Positions 9,774-20,615 of a stretch of DNA of 64,000 nucleotides are shown piece by piece (within the stretch, counting starts at the first letter, position 1; the number at the start of each line of letters is the position of its first letter). The notes under the pieces are model-generated. The model searched no databases. It was not told the origin of the DNA and saw nothing but the letters and a program-made list of their open reading frames with translations. Both the position numbers and the translations under genes were made by a program. Location of the stretch: NCBI RefSeq assembly GCF_011074885.1, contig NC_054685.1, forward strand, positions 558,001 through 622,000. Reading direction: 5' to 3'. The stretch is from Brettanomyces bruxellensis. Lineage: Eukaryota > Ascomycota > Pichiomycetes > Pichiales > Pichiaceae.

Positions 9774-12479
9774 TTTGTGTTCAGCTATACTTGATGAGGT
9801 TTAATTATGAGTAATGGTATTTCCGCTCGATTAATACTTGCTTGGTGTCTTGACAAAATGATCGAATCGATGTTTGAAAATAAGGAGTTTAGCTCAGTAT
9901 GTTGAATTTGTTTTCAATGTTCAATTATAGTTCAGTAATATAAAACAAAAAAAAAGAGCATCTTGATTTATATATATATATATATATATATTTAGTCGAT
10001 ATCTGTTAATGATATATATCATCTGTTGTCCAGATGGGCAACAACAAAAGTAACAAAAACGGATAAAAAAAATGTACTGCAGATGATCTAAGGGACTGGG
10101 CTCAAAAAGGGCGCTATTGGATTTCCGCATTTACAGGTCCACATGTCAGTATCAGATGGCATAGTCAAATTATCCAGTTGTATATTTTTGTACGAAAGCG
10201 ACCGCAATTCCGAAGATGACGGAAGCCACGTCGGAAAAACTGATAAGCGCAGGGATTTTCTTCTAATGCTTCGATGTTCCAAAAGGGCATAGAAATGAGT
10301 ACATGATTTATTTTTTTACATGCCGTGCCCTCGAAAAAAAAAAAAAGATTTACACAATTTGCGGGGTGCGGGCACTCAAACAAAAGTTGTACCAGAAAAT
10401 AGCTTTGATTGTAATACGCCGGACTCCATTTTGTATTTGACTTGCGCACGTAATACAAAAAATAACAAATTTCACGGAAAATGCAACTCATTCCTTTTCT
10501 AACTACTGCAAGGTCACAGAAAAATAAAAAAATAAAATAAAGCTTACGTAAACTAGCGAGGAATGGAATGATGGAAAGGGTAGTGTGTGTACGCAGGAAA
10601 AAAATGCAAGTGTAATCGAGCATCCCGATCAGTACATATGAAGTGCGCTCATTGGCTGGGAAGAGCCCTCGGCATTTCCTAATCGGGCCGCCAATTAATT
10701 CACACATTAAGTCTAGGTCGCGGTGGAAGAATTTTGCAATAAGAAGGGGCAGGAAAATTTTAGCAGGGCCGCCGTCGCCAAAGCGGATAGATAGTGTCAG
10801 CGTAAATCTCAGCACGGCCAAAATGTCCCGCATGTCCCAGGAATGGGAGTTGCTAGGAGGAAAGTATGTTCCAAGCTGTGACTTAGGGAATGTGCATTAG
10901 GTAACATCCAGCGGGAATTGGCTGAAACAAGATGAAGTGTACAGTTGTAATATCCATTTGAAACTTTACCGATTATTTTGCAAGGGAAAATATGCACTTA
11001 TAAATTTTTCTACTTTTTCTCTGCTTGTTTTCGTTCTAACTTCTTTATATTTAGTTTCCGTACATTGAGGATCATACGGTACAAAGGAAAATCCGAACGA
11101 CTAAAGGGGCATGATTATAGGGAAAGGAATTTTAGGACGAAACAAAAAAAAAATTTGAAAATTGAAAATTTTGGTTAGGGTTTGAAAGAAATCGCGATTA
11201 TCCTTTAGGTACCAGAAAGGGATATTAATGTGTGAGACAATGCAGCTGTGTGTTCTACATTGATCGTTTGGGAATAGCACAAAGTGAATGCGAACAATCA
11301 AAAGACAAAGTGGGCATAATACAAGCGCCCAAACCCGAATCGAAAACAAGAGTTTGAAAAAGAACAACAAGTTAAATTGAGAAAAAAAATAATAGCCAAA
11401 GACAATAGGGAAATAATAAGGGAAACAGCGATACCCGAGTACGGTTGCGGAATAGAGGCGAAAAAGAAACGAGCGTGCAAAAAAAATAAAATAAAATCAA
11501 AGTCAGCGGGATAGATAGGTAGGACGTACTTAACGTTTCTTTTTTTTCGTGAACGGTTGGTTGATTTGTGTAAGAACGTGAAAAATAATCCCCATCTATC
11601 ATCTACGTGAAGAGTAACAGGCATCTCAGACCCTTTTGTGCACTTTTTTCTTTTTCCAATATTTGGCGCATTCCCCAGTTTAAAGCGTTTGCATTTTCAT
11701 CGGAATCACTTCTAAGTGACATATTGCATAGAGGCAATTACACTTGTGTCTTGTTTGCGAAATTGTTTTGCTTCCATTTTAAAAGGGCCACTTTTAATTT
11801 TTTACGGGCAACAGGCACACCACTGTAATTTGTCGCTTACAAAAGGGCAGCCGTGGTATCGCAACAGCATTAATCGGCAAATAATTAATAGGTGAACTCT
11901 TCAACCACCAACAGCCAGAATCATTGAAAAGACAAGTTAATATCCTCCTTACATACAATTTGTTAATTAGTCATCTGTTTCAGCATTTACCAAGAGGGCA
12001 ACTGCACTTTAGTCATTAATAATAATATTGTTAACGTTGATATTAATCTCCTTTACCGATAACTGCAGTAGAACAAAGTGAAAGACAAGAAAGGAAAGAA
12101 ATAACAAAAGAAAATCAAGAGAAGTAAGAAAAGATTAACGAAAATCAACTAAAATCAACGACAATCAAAGAAACTCAAAGAGAACCAATAACTAGAAAAG
12201 ACAACAGTCACAAGTCATTTTTGCATTAAGCTTTCAGTCATTTGTATTAAGGCATATTCATAACGCGTCGCATTTAGCAAATACGATATTTGTCCCAGCC
12301 GACATTCAACATTTAGTCTTGCATAGTGCATTGAGGATTTCTTTTCTACAACCGTAAAAATATTGAAATCCCAGAAAAAAGGGGAAAAAAGATCAAAGAG
12401 ATATAAGCAGCAACAAATAACATCAAATAACATCAAATAAATTGAAATACCCACGAAAGATTTCTCATCGGTATCAAAC
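9774..12479. other. Long intergenic region upstream of WHI3
   Basis: This 2.7 kb gap separates the gene at 9198-9773 from WHI3. It contains a (TA)n tract near 9969-9991, several A runs (9946-9956, 10326-10338, 11143-11152), a purine-rich stretch (about 12070-12200) and an ACGCGT word near 12264. The longest frame (10165..10833, minus, 222 codons) is rich in Phe/Leu/Cys as expected of T-rich noise and I do not call it a gene. Long, transcribed leader-like regions are common upstream of yeast regulators such as WHI3, so a long 5' UTR or non-coding transcript is possible. Confidence 0.5.
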
Positions 12480-14435
12480 ATGAATTCAACCTCGAATCCT
12501 CCAACCGCAGGATTCTCTAGACAGTCGGGAGTGACGCCAATTGACGGGTCGTTGATGGACGGGCAGATAGCATTTGACGACCTTGTTGCGCCGATGGCGA
12601 CCCTATCCCTGTACGGCTCTGCGCTTTCGCGCACCTCATCCGCATCTGCACCTGCGCCGGACGCCGCCGCACCCGCTGCATCTTCACCAACGTCTTCCGT
12701 TGTGCGCGCCGACTCCCCAGTGCGCGCATCCGCGCCCTGCGTCAGAATATCCAACATTCCAGCGGACACCTCGTTGCGCGAGGCGTACTTGGTGTTTTCG
12801 CTCTGCATTGACGAGATCACGTACGTGAATATCGTCAGAGAGCGCGGCACTGACGATGCGCAGCGCACCGCCGATGGTTCGCTTGACGGCGCAGCGCCAG
12901 TTATTTTGGCGTACTTTGCGTCCGACAAGACTGCGCAGCAGGTTGCGCAGCTTCTAGACAGCCGGCGGCTCTTTGGCTCGTCGCACGGTTCAGTTGCCGT
13001 CGATTACCTGGACGGCACACATCCGCGTTCTGTTCAGCAGCGCACGCAAGCGCAGCATGCATCGCATGCTCAGTCTGCGCCACAGGCGCACCAGCGCACT
13101 CAGCAGAGCCAGTTCTTGCAAGGGCCGCCCGTGCCGCAGAAGGCTATGCTGAGCGGCAAGTCGCGCATGCTTTTTGGCGGCCTCGACCCTGCGCCAGCTG
13201 CATCTGCGCCAACATCCGCATCCTCATCCTCCGGCTCCAGCAGCGGCCGCAGCTCTGCGCCAAACTTGTTCCTGCACCAGCCGCAGCTTGCGCAGCGCCC
13301 GGAACCTAGCCAGTCCTTCAGCGCACAGAGTGTCTTGAGCAGTTTGACTTCTCCAATTGTGACTTCATCCGGGCGCAACGTGCTCATGTTGGACCAGTAC
13401 GATCACATGATGCATCCGTGGGCAAACGGCAATACGCCGGTTGGGTCGCCGGTATCCGCATCTGCGTCACAGACGCCGCTTTCCGTCAATACGTCACTTG
13501 CGGGCGTAGGCGCGCTATCCGCATCCTCGACGCCGCTATCCGCAACCTTCGGCGCTGCCGAGTGGGACCGCCGTGCGCACCCCTTTTTAGCCGCAGATCA
13601 CCGGACCTCTCAATCGAAGGGTCTTTCGCTGGGACAAGGCATGGGTGCGCTTGGCGCCGACCTGCTTTCTATGCCAGGCGCGCAGCCGCAGAGCCGCGCA
13701 GCGCAGATGCCGCAGTTGACGTCGCCGGCACGCCTGGACGCGCAGCAGCGTCAGCGCCAGCAGGCCAAGCAGCAGCTGCAGGTGCAGATTCCGCCAGCGC
13801 AGGGACAGCAAGCGCAGCAGGCGCAACAGGTGCAACAGGTGCAACAAGCGCAGCAGGAGCAGGACGCACTGGGCGGCTCGCCGCAGCTGGGCATGGCGGA
13901 GCGCGGTGCGCCAAAACAGCTCCCGCCTGCGCAGACAGCGCTGGAGCAGCAGCAGCAGCAGCAGCTCATCCCAGAACTATCGCTGCTCTCGCGCATCCCG
14001 CCGCCTACCAACCCAGCAGACCAAAATCCTCCTTGCAACACTTTGTACGTGGGCAATTTGCCGCCAGATGCCACCGAACTCGAGCTCAGAGAGCTGTTCC
14101 AGCCGCAGAAAGGCTTCAAGCGCCTCTCGTTCAAAAACAAGCAGTCGAATGGCAACTCGCACCATGGCCCAATGTGCTTTGTGGAGTTTGAGGATGTCGC
14201 GCATGCCACCAGGGCGCTAGCCGAGCTGTATGGGCGCACTCTTCCGCGCTCGGGCAGCAATGCTAAGGGCGGAATTCGCCTTAGTTTCAGTAAGAATCCA
14301 CTTGGGGTGCGTGGACCAGGATCCAGCAGAAGAGCCAGCGCACCCAACCAGTACAGGGGCGGCGCTGGCGCCGGCGGCTACTCCAATTACTCCGGCGGCA
14401 ATTACGGCCAGTACTCATACGCGCGGGGAAAATGA
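12480..14435 (+). CDS. WHI3: Whi3-type RNA-binding protein (RRM, polyQ)
   Basis: A 651-residue protein. Its C-terminal RRM (about 516-605) is nearly identical to that of yeast Whi3/Whi4: it opens [14 protein letters not shown], continues with [11 protein letters not shown] and LAELYGR, and ends [14 protein letters not shown] more divergent RRM-like fold (about 80-178: [18 protein letters not shown], then VILAYF, then VAVDYL) lies near the N-terminus. Between them is a long Ser/Pro/Gln/Ala-rich linker with glutamine-rich runs (about 415-460 and 483-490). Whi3 binds mRNAs such as CLN3, restrains Start, and forms condensates through its Q-rich region, including the pheromone-refusal memory state. 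The gene is much richer in G+C than its neighbours (repeated GCGCAG words), which creates long false frames on other frames and strands. CTG codes for conserved leucines in the RRM. Confidence 0.95.
   Translation: MNSTSNPPTAGFSRQSGVTPIDGSLMDGQIAFDDLVAPMATLSLYGSALSRTSSASAPAPDAAAPAASSPTSSVVRADSPVRASAPCVRISNIPADTSLREAYLVFSLCIDEITYVNIVRERGTDDAQRTADGSLDGAAPVILAYFASDKTAQQVAQLLDSRRLFGSSHGSVAVDYLDGTHPRSVQQRTQAQHASHAQSAPQAHQRTQQSQFLQGPPVPQKAMLSGKSRMLFGGLDPAPAASAPTSASSSSGSSSGRSSAPNLFLHQPQLAQRPEPSQSFSAQSVLSSLTSPIVTSSGRNVLMLDQYDHMMHPWANGNTPVGSPVSASASQTPLSVNTSLAGVGALSASSTPLSATFGAAEWDRRAHPFLAADHRTSQSKGLSLGQGMGALGADLLSMPGAQPQSRAAQMPQLTSPARLDAQQRQRQQAKQQLQVQIPPAQGQQAQQAQQVQQVQQAQQEQDALGGSPQLGMAERGAPKQLPPAQTALEQQQQQQLIPELSLLSRIPPPTNPADQNPPCNTLYVGNLPPDATELELRELFQPQKGFKRLSFKNKQSNGNSHHGPMCFVEFEDVAHATRALAELYGRTLPRSGSNAKGGIRLSFSKNPLGVRGPGSSRRASAPNQYRGGAGAGGYSNYSGGNYGQYSYARGK
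13800..13965 (+). repeat. Gln-codon (CAG/CAA) repeat tracts within WHI3
   Basis: Imperfect repeats of caacag/cagcag units around 13805-13862, and a purer CAG run near 13948-13963, encode the glutamine-rich linker. Such tracts change length easily and in Whi3 proteins drive self-assembly. Confidence 0.75.
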
Positions 14436-15433
14436 GAGAATGCATCTCGCAGAAAATACACAATACGTATCATTTTCTCTCCCATCTCCTCTATCATGCT
14501 TCGTGACTTTCCCCATTCATGCCATCTTCTCACTGTCTCACTTGGCAATCCCGTCTCTCCTCTTGCAACTGCCGCTTTTCTCGTTCTGCCTGTCAGTTTT
14601 GGCTTCCTAGTCGATATTCCGGCAAGGCATTTACCAGCATCAGCACTGGCTACTGCTCAGGAGACACCTGCCGACCCCCTCATGCTCCTCCCCTGCTTAC
14701 CTAATCCGCATCGCTGATTACGTAAGCGGTCCCCCAACTGCTCCCGGATTACCTAAGCGGGCCGCCCGAGTCCTCGAGAAGCCTTTTGTATGCTTCTGGT
14801 CCCTGAGATGGCTGTCATGTTTGTTTTTTTTTTGTCTTCCTTTCCTGCTTAATGTTAACTTTGTTTGTTCTTCTTCTTTTGCTCGTCATAGCTTCATTTC
14901 CTTTTTGACTTCTTCTGCATTCTTCCACATTCTCAAGCTCTTTTCCATTTCTACTACACTTCATTATATTATATAATATTTTCCATTTTGTGCACTAGTT
15001 TTCAGCTTTATCTGTGTTTACCTTACTTTCCATTTTTCTTCTTTAGAGCATCATACCATCATCTTTTTTTCTTTTCACACGTGTTAATATTATACATACA
15101 TTACATCAGAAAATTGTACTCAAGAACCAGTTAAGTGTGATTGTCAGTATCGAGTTGTTTTAATAGATGAAGACGTAATGCGTGTGTCCTAAGCATCATA
15201 ATGCACGGATTCTGGTATTTGTACTGTAGCTAATCCCTTTTTCTTAAAATTCATACCAAATCATTGGTTTCATTACATAGTTTGATTAAAAAGAGCCTCC
15301 GGATGCATTTGTACCGTCCAACATTCGAAACTCGAGGCAAAAGTGTAAACGTAAAGCTTTAATTGGGTTGTTAAAGCAAGCATTTTTTTCAACTCTCTTC
15401 ATTTCTCTTCCCCTTTCTCCCAACTTCCTCCAG
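14436..15433. other. Convergent intergenic region WHI3 / NNR1
   Basis: One kilobase of pyrimidine-rich 3' sequence. It includes a 14-bp direct repeat (GATTACGTAAGCGG at 14716-14729 and GATTACCTAAGCGG at 14747-14760) in a GC-richer patch that is probably WHI3 3' UTR. No gene is supported. Confidence 0.5.
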
Positions 15434-15512
15434 TTTGATTTCTCCATTTGATTTCTCCATTTTGATTTCTCCATTTGATTTCTCCATTTGATTTCTCCAT
15501 TTGATTTCTCCA
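15434..15512. repeat. 13-bp tandem repeat, six copies, abutting the NNR1 stop codon
   Basis: Six copies of TTTGATTTCTCCA run from 15434 to 15512, with one extra T after the second. The array ends two bases before the NNR1 stop codon (15515-15517), so it forms the first part of the NNR1 3' UTR. Confidence 0.9.
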
Positions 15513-15514
15513 GT

Positions 15515-16249
15515 TCAATTATTCTCCACCTCAACCGTCTCGTCAACCCCCGGATAATCAGGAATCTCGATTCCCCACCTCTTGGCAATATCCTCGGAGA
15601 TAAATCGGCCTCCCCAGAAGTGTCTTGCCTCTTTCTTCAACTTCAAAGCTGCTGGCTTTGGAGCAGTCAATGAAATAAGAACATCTGGCTGGTATTTTGC
15701 AACCTGCACATTGTTTGGGCCCTCATTGACATCCCATCCAGATGGAATATCCACAGCCACGACCTTCTTTCCCTTTTCCTGCGCTTTCAACATATTGGAT
15801 AACACACCATCAAAAGGAGCCCTCATTGGAGCATGAAAAGAGAAGCCAAACAGTGCATCAATGACAATGTCGCTGGTTTCCAACTCCCGATTGAGCTCCG
15901 AAAACTGATCGTCGTCCTTCGAGATCACTTCGATCTTAAATTGTGCCAACTGCTTCTCCAAATTTAGGAAAAGCGGTTTTTTTGAAGGCCGTGGATAGTA
16001 CACTTTCAGTTGCTTGTATCCAAATAGCTTAAGATGCCTGGCTGCAACTAAACCATCACCTCCGTTGTTTCCCGGTCCACATAGAACAACACAGTTTGGA
16101 TTCGTCTTTGGAGGATAGCTCTTGTAAACAGATTGGGCCACCGACAAACCCGCAAGCTCCATTAACTGGTCAATTGAGTAGCCGCATGTGGACATGAGCT
16201 CCTTGTCCAATGCTGCTGCTTTTGCTGCCTGTAGTACACTAAATGGCAT
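15515..16249 (-). CDS. NNR1: NAD(P)HX epimerase
   Basis: A 244-residue protein, the usual length for the family (yeast YNL200C, human NAXE). The glycine-rich motif GPGNNGGDGLVAARHL (58-73), DALFGFSF (about 131-138) and VAVDIPSGWDVNEGP (about 163-177) are the YjeF_N hallmarks. The enzyme converts R-NAD(P)HX, a damaged hydrated cofactor, to the S form, which the ATP-dependent dehydratase repairs; it is found in cytosol and mitochondria. No clear targeting peptide is visible at this start. It is divergent from SHS1 and convergent with WHI3. A 13-bp minisatellite begins immediately after its stop codon. Confidence 0.95.
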   Translation of the reverse strand: MPFSVLQAAKAAALDKELMSTCGYSIDQLMELAGLSVAQSVYKSYPPKTNPNCVVLCGPGNNGGDGLVAARHLKLFGYKQLKVYYPRPSKKPLFLNLEKQLAQFKIEVISKDDDQFSELNRELETSDIVIDALFGFSFHAPMRAPFDGVLSNMLKAQEKGKKVVAVDIPSGWDVNEGPNNVQVAKYQPDVLISLTAPKPAALKLKKEARHFWGGRFISEDIAKRWGIEIPDYPGVDETVEVENN

Positions 16250-17281
16250 TTTTTGAATGTGTGCGACTAGTTCAACAAATGGTAAATCAAGTATTTTTGT
16301 GGTATTATTGAAGTTTGATCAAATCCAACAACAGCTAGCTTGTATATGTAGAAATAGTGTGATATAATTTAAACTAAGACACTAAGGCGAAAATGCGACT
16401 CAAGAAAACATAAAGCAGTTAACACACCTTTGGTTTATTAAAATTCATTTGAACGGAATCCTCCCGCCTTTTATACTTTTGCAGTCAGTGTGCTTTTTCT
16501 TCTTATCCCTTCCGTGTGCCTTTTCTCCTTATCCCCTTTTTTTATGCATCGCCGGCCGGTGCGTGATTCACAAGTTTGCCGAAACCAGCAAATCCCCGCC
16601 AAAAAGTTCGGCCCGGGAAGCCGCACCGAAGCACACCGGGCAGGGATAGACTCTCCCCACAAAAAAAAAATAAAAAGTAGTGTACGCCGTCGTTCATCGA
16701 CGCGTCGCAGGGCCCCCAGGGAGAACGCATTCCGCGTTCGCGGCTGAAAAAAAAAAGCATCTGGAATTCTGTGGAAAAACAGACCAAGCAGGGGCTCAAA
16801 ACGGAATTTCGCGAATTGTTGACTTGGCAGTATTTTTTCCAATTTTTAGCACCATTTATTTTTGGATGTTTCGAAATCCAACCGTGCTAAGTACCCATTA
16901 TTACCAGCTTAATTATAATTTCATGCCTGTTTGCTAGGGATTCCCGTTGCAAAAGCTTTTATCAGGTGGTTTAAAGGGTATATTTCTGAGGTGGAGTTTT
17001 GCATTATCTGTGATCGAAGAATTCTCGTTGTGTCACGTTGGCAAATTTATCATTCAATCATATTTCTAGTGTTTTGATCCATTCCCAATTGGTGATTGCA
17101 TACGACTGTGTCAGGAGACGTGATCTGGGCTTTAAATTCCATATAGCGAAGTACTAGAAGCAGTTTTTGCGTAGCAGCCCTTTGTTAGTATCGATTTGAG
17201 ATTCAACGGCGTTACCGATAGCATTAATTTCGAGAAAAGTGAGACAAAAAGCAGCTGTACCAGCCGGAATTGCAATAGAAA
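16250..17281. promoter_or_regulatory. Divergent promoter region NNR1 / SHS1
   Basis: About 1 kb between divergent starts. A GC-rich patch (about 16548-16735) stands out from the AT-rich flanks and includes an ACGCGT word (16696-16701, within ATCGACGCGTCG), the core of the MCB element bound by MBF in G1/S genes. That would suit a septin gene, but a single site is weak evidence. A10 and A9 runs lie at about 16660 and 16745. Confidence 0.4.
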
Positions 17282-19042
17282 ATGGCATTCAGAGTATCAC
17301 CTTCGCTTCTCAAGAGGCAACGTGAGCTGAAGAGAGGAACACGGTTCACGTTGATGGTGTGTGGGCCCTCAGGAACAGGGAAAACGTCGTTTGTGAACTC
17401 GCTTGTGGATAAGAACATCCTTGCACACAGATATCAGGCGAGCGGTACCAAGAGTGGCAAAAAGGCGGATGAGGACATGACGATTCCTAAAACGGTGACC
17501 TTTTCGAACATCAGCGGGGTGATCGAGAACGCGGCAGAGGCCAGGAGGGCGTTTGATCCGCAAACAGCCAATAAGGAGCCGGGAATCGCGATTACAGAGA
17601 CAGAAGTGGAAATTGTGGATGATGACGACTCGAAGTTGTTTTTAAAGGTGGTGGACACGCCCGGATTCGGCGAAAACTTGGACAACACGCTCTGCGTGAA
17701 CGAGATATGCAACTATCTGGAGCAGCAGTTCGATATGGTGCTTGCTGAAGAGACGAAAGTTAGGCGTAATCCTAGATTTCAAGACACCAGAGTTCACGCA
17801 TGCCTCTACTTCTTGCCACCAACTGGGCACGGACTCCGGGAGTTGGATGTGCTGGCGATGAAGCGGATGGCGAAGTATGTGAACGTGATTCCGGTCGTTT
17901 CAAGGGCGGATTCATTCACCAAAACAGAGTTGATCAACTTTAAGAGGCGAATCAACGAGGATATCGAGCGGATGCACATCCCAGTGTTCCAGTTTTCGTG
18001 TGATGAGGATGAGGACGAGCCCGAGATCGTGGAAGAGGCCCATTTCCTCCAGCATCTCCAGCCGTTTGCAATTGTGACGTCAGACGAAGTGGCAACGTTG
18101 AAAAACGGCACCAGGACACGTGTCCGGAGCTATCCGTGGGGCCAGGTCGATATAAACGACCCGGACTTGTCCGATTTCGCCATCTTGCGGTCGACCGTGC
18201 TGGGTTCGCACTTGCAGGACTTGAAAGACATCACGCACGACTTTTTGTACGAGAATTATCGTACCGAACGTTTGTCTGCAGTCTCCGGTCTTAAGGGAGA
18301 CTTTCCACGTGATACGACTGCAGCAAGTCTTGCTGCATCGACTGCAGACGCTCCGTCGATGTCGAATTTGGCGGCAATTGCCAACTCGAGGTCGATGCGG
18401 CAGTTTGGGGGCGCCGGCGGCGAAAAGGAGCAAGAAGGTGCCGAAAGGGATCAAGAAGGTGCCGAAAGGGAGCAAGATGGTGCAGAAAAGGATGCAGATG
18501 GTGCGGAAAAGGATGCAGATGGTGCAGATGGAGAAACGCCAAACCACGAAAACAGCTCCAGCATGCTATATCCAGAAAGCAGCACTGCAAAGATGCCAGA
18601 CTTGCTCCGGATGAAGACTTCCTCGGGATACAGCTTGGGAGACGACCAGGAGTTGAAGTCCATGACCACAGACGAGGATTCGGATGCCGGCGGCAACGCT
18701 GGTGCCAAGAGTCCGTCCGTCGGCTCATCCAGGGCCGGATCCGGCACTTCGGCGGCAGAAACAAGCAAGGAAAGCATGGTTGTCGACACCAGAAGGCTCC
18801 GCAAGATCAGCGAGACCGTTCCGTACATGTTGAGGCACCAGAATCTGTTGACAAAGCAGCAGAAACTCGAGGAGTTGGAGCGGAGGTCTGCCTTGAGTCT
18901 TGCAAAGAGGGCTGCCGAGTTGGAGAAGAAGGCCATGCAGCTCAAGTTGAAGGAGAAGCGTCTCAAGGAGAGGATTGCGTCCCGCGGCACTGTTGCCGAA
19001 TCCAGCTCCTCTGCTTCTGTGCGAACTGCTTCATCTGGTTGA
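17282..19042 (+). CDS. SHS1: Septin of the Shs1/Sep7 type
   Basis: A 586-residue septin. The P-loop is GPSGTGKT (28-35), the G3 region is VVDTPGFGENLD, and a SRADSF stretch occupies the G4 position. The septin unique element follows (PFAIVTSD, then VRSYPWGQ, then LGSHLQDLKD and LYENYR). After about residue 340 comes a low-complexity region with Glu/Ala/Gly repeats, then a C-terminal coiled coil (about 510-560). The signature LEQQFD-LAEETKVRRNPRF and the overall order match yeast Shs1, a terminal subunit of the octamer at the bud neck. The G3 motif is intact here, whereas I recall the S. cerevisiae protein as degenerate in this region. Cdc11 is the main alternative, but the length and the VLAEETK/RNPRF block favour Shs1. 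Confidence 0.88.
   Translation: MAFRVSPSLLKRQRELKRGTRFTLMVCGPSGTGKTSFVNSLVDKNILAHRYQASGTKSGKKADEDMTIPKTVTFSNISGVIENAAEARRAFDPQTANKEPGIAITETEVEIVDDDDSKLFLKVVDTPGFGENLDNTLCVNEICNYLEQQFDMVLAEETKVRRNPRFQDTRVHACLYFLPPTGHGLRELDVLAMKRMAKYVNVIPVVSRADSFTKTELINFKRRINEDIERMHIPVFQFSCDEDEDEPEIVEEAHFLQHLQPFAIVTSDEVATLKNGTRTRVRSYPWGQVDINDPDLSDFAILRSTVLGSHLQDLKDITHDFLYENYRTERLSAVSGLKGDFPRDTTAASLAASTADAPSMSNLAAIANSRSMRQFGGAGGEKEQEGAERDQEGAEREQDGAEKDADGAEKDADGADGETPNHENSSSMLYPESSTAKMPDLLRMKTSSGYSLGDDQELKSMTTDEDSDAGGNAGAKSPSVGSSRAGSGTSAAETSKESMVVDTRRLRKISETVPYMLRHQNLLTKQQKLEELERRSALSLAKRAAELEKKAMQLKLKEKRLKERIASRGTVAESSSSASVRTASSG
18424..18532 (+). repeat. Short in-frame repeats in the SHS1 linker (GAE/GAD units)
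   Basis: Tandem units of about 21-24 bases encode EQEGAERD, EQDGAEKD and DADGAEKD-like peptides. They form a charged, probably disordered spacer between the septin fold and the coiled coil. Confidence 0.75.
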
Positions 19043-20195
19043 ATACTGTCTGCCCGATGCTTTTTCGCTTGGTGCTCTGTCCTACCACTGATTTATACTT
19101 AATAAACATGTTTACTGTTCTGCGTTTGTTTTGTGTAGTTGTTAAAGAAATGAGTGTCTGGAGATGTTTAGTATAAGTATTAGATATTAGGTACTATGTA
19201 TAGTATTTAGTATACACTATTCACTATTCACTATTCACTGTCCTCCTTTCTTTATTCTCCCGTACGACTTTATTTCTACGTATAATCATATTCACATATC
19301 GGGAAATATAACATCAGCAGCTTTCGATGCTGCCGTATTATACTCATTAAAATTTCACTGGTTGCACTAATATGTTTTCTGCACTTGCATGTATATCTTT
19401 GGATGGTACCCTGATTTGATTTCTGGAAGTCATAATTTATCATTAAGTTTACATTAGTGGGCATCTATAGGATTTTACAGATTTCATCTCTTAGCTTTTT
19501 ATTATGCAATCACATAAACAACTTCCTTTCTTCTTCCTGGAAGAATATTGTTATCGCACCTAGTTACTCATCAAAATATATATTCAACATTTTCTATTTT
19601 GATAGAATTTATATCTTCACAGTATTCATGAAGTTTGTAGTGTCCAAACAAGCATGGTTGCCATTCATTTCTTACCATTTCTCTCCCTAATTCCATCTCT
19701 GATACCTCCTGATACATCTCCAATCATAATCTACACACAACAGCATATTTGTCGCATGACCGATCGACGCGTCTTGTCATCTTTCGGTGTTATATGAATC
19801 TTCAGCACATTACCCACAGAATGCACACGGCAGGTTTATTCAGGAATATGAGTACCAGCGGAATTATAATTATAGAATTCAACAAAAAACGGCCGCATGT
19901 TTTTATCATGAACCTTGGCAAAACGGCTTTTTCAATTTCTCCATTCCTGCACGCGGCATCGTTGAAACAATGAATTTTGGGAAGTTGGCCAGTTGCGAAA
20001 AAATACTTTACAATCTGATAGACGTCATTTGGTTCCGATAAAGCTTCCATATTTGTCATGCCGAACAAAGCCATGCTTGGGTGCGGATGCGTATTGTTTG
20101 CAAGATGCAATTTGGAGGCACGGAGATGATTGGATAATTGGAGTGTTTGATTAAAGTGCTTGATAATATTAATTGAAGTATTCGATTGTTTGTTG
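19043..20195. other. Intergenic region between SHS1 and LAP3 (left part)
   Basis: AT-rich sequence with a repeated ACTATTC stretch near 19215-19240 and the word CCGATCGACGCGTC at 19760-19773, which recurs near 56000 on the other strand. A minus-strand frame (19802..20233) begins inside the 18-bp minisatellite and ends in a hydrophobic stretch. I cannot support it as a gene. Confidence 0.45.
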
Positions 20196-20321
20196 AAGTG
20201 TTGATTATTTGTAAAGTGTTGATTATTTGTCAAGTGTTGATTATTTGTAAAGTGTTGATTATTTGTAAAATGTTGATTATTTGTAAAGTGGTTATATGCG
20301 TTAAAGTGGTTATATTTGTTA
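20196..20321. repeat. 18-bp tandem repeat, seven units, upstream of LAP3
   Basis: Five near-identical units of AAGTGTTGATTATTTGTA start at 20196, 20214, 20232, 20250 and 20268. Two diverged units (AAGTGGTTATATxxGTTA) follow at 20286 and 20304. An AGTCCATT word then recurs three times (about 20375-20425) before the LAP3 start at 20616. Confidence 0.9.
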
Positions 20322-20615
20322 AAGTATACGATAATTAGTCAATTTTATATTCAGTTATTCAATTTCGGTAATTAGTCCATTGTACTGTCGATAATAGTCC
20401 ATTGTAGTGTCAATCAGTCCATTTCAAGTACTTGTCACAATACTTACATTTCAATCTGGCGATTCGCGGATTGTGCTTCCTCTCTGGGGCATCTCCATAA
20501 TTTTGCAATCTGTGTTTTTTGGGGTCTACGATAAAAAAAACAAGCGGAGCAGTGATCTTTTTCCCCACTGAGCATCACTTTCTTCTCCTCAAAGTTACAG
20601 TCTAGGGCTTTTCCA

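Noticed and set aside
10165..10833. 222-codon minus-strand frame in the WHI3 upstream region
   Set aside because: Phe/Cys/Leu-rich, includes a homopolymer-encoded FFFF run, and no domain; insufficient support for a gene.
12215..12928. 237-codon minus-strand frame across the WHI3 start
   Set aside because: Overlaps the WHI3 N-terminus antisense and has no domain; a by-product of GC-rich sequence.
13418..14191. 257-codon plus-strand frame inside WHI3
   Set aside because: Ala-rich shadow of the GC-rich repeats; WHI3 RRM is in the other frame.
19802..20233. 143-codon minus-strand frame beginning in the 18-bp repeat
   Set aside because: N-terminus is encoded by the minisatellite and the rest has no family resemblance.
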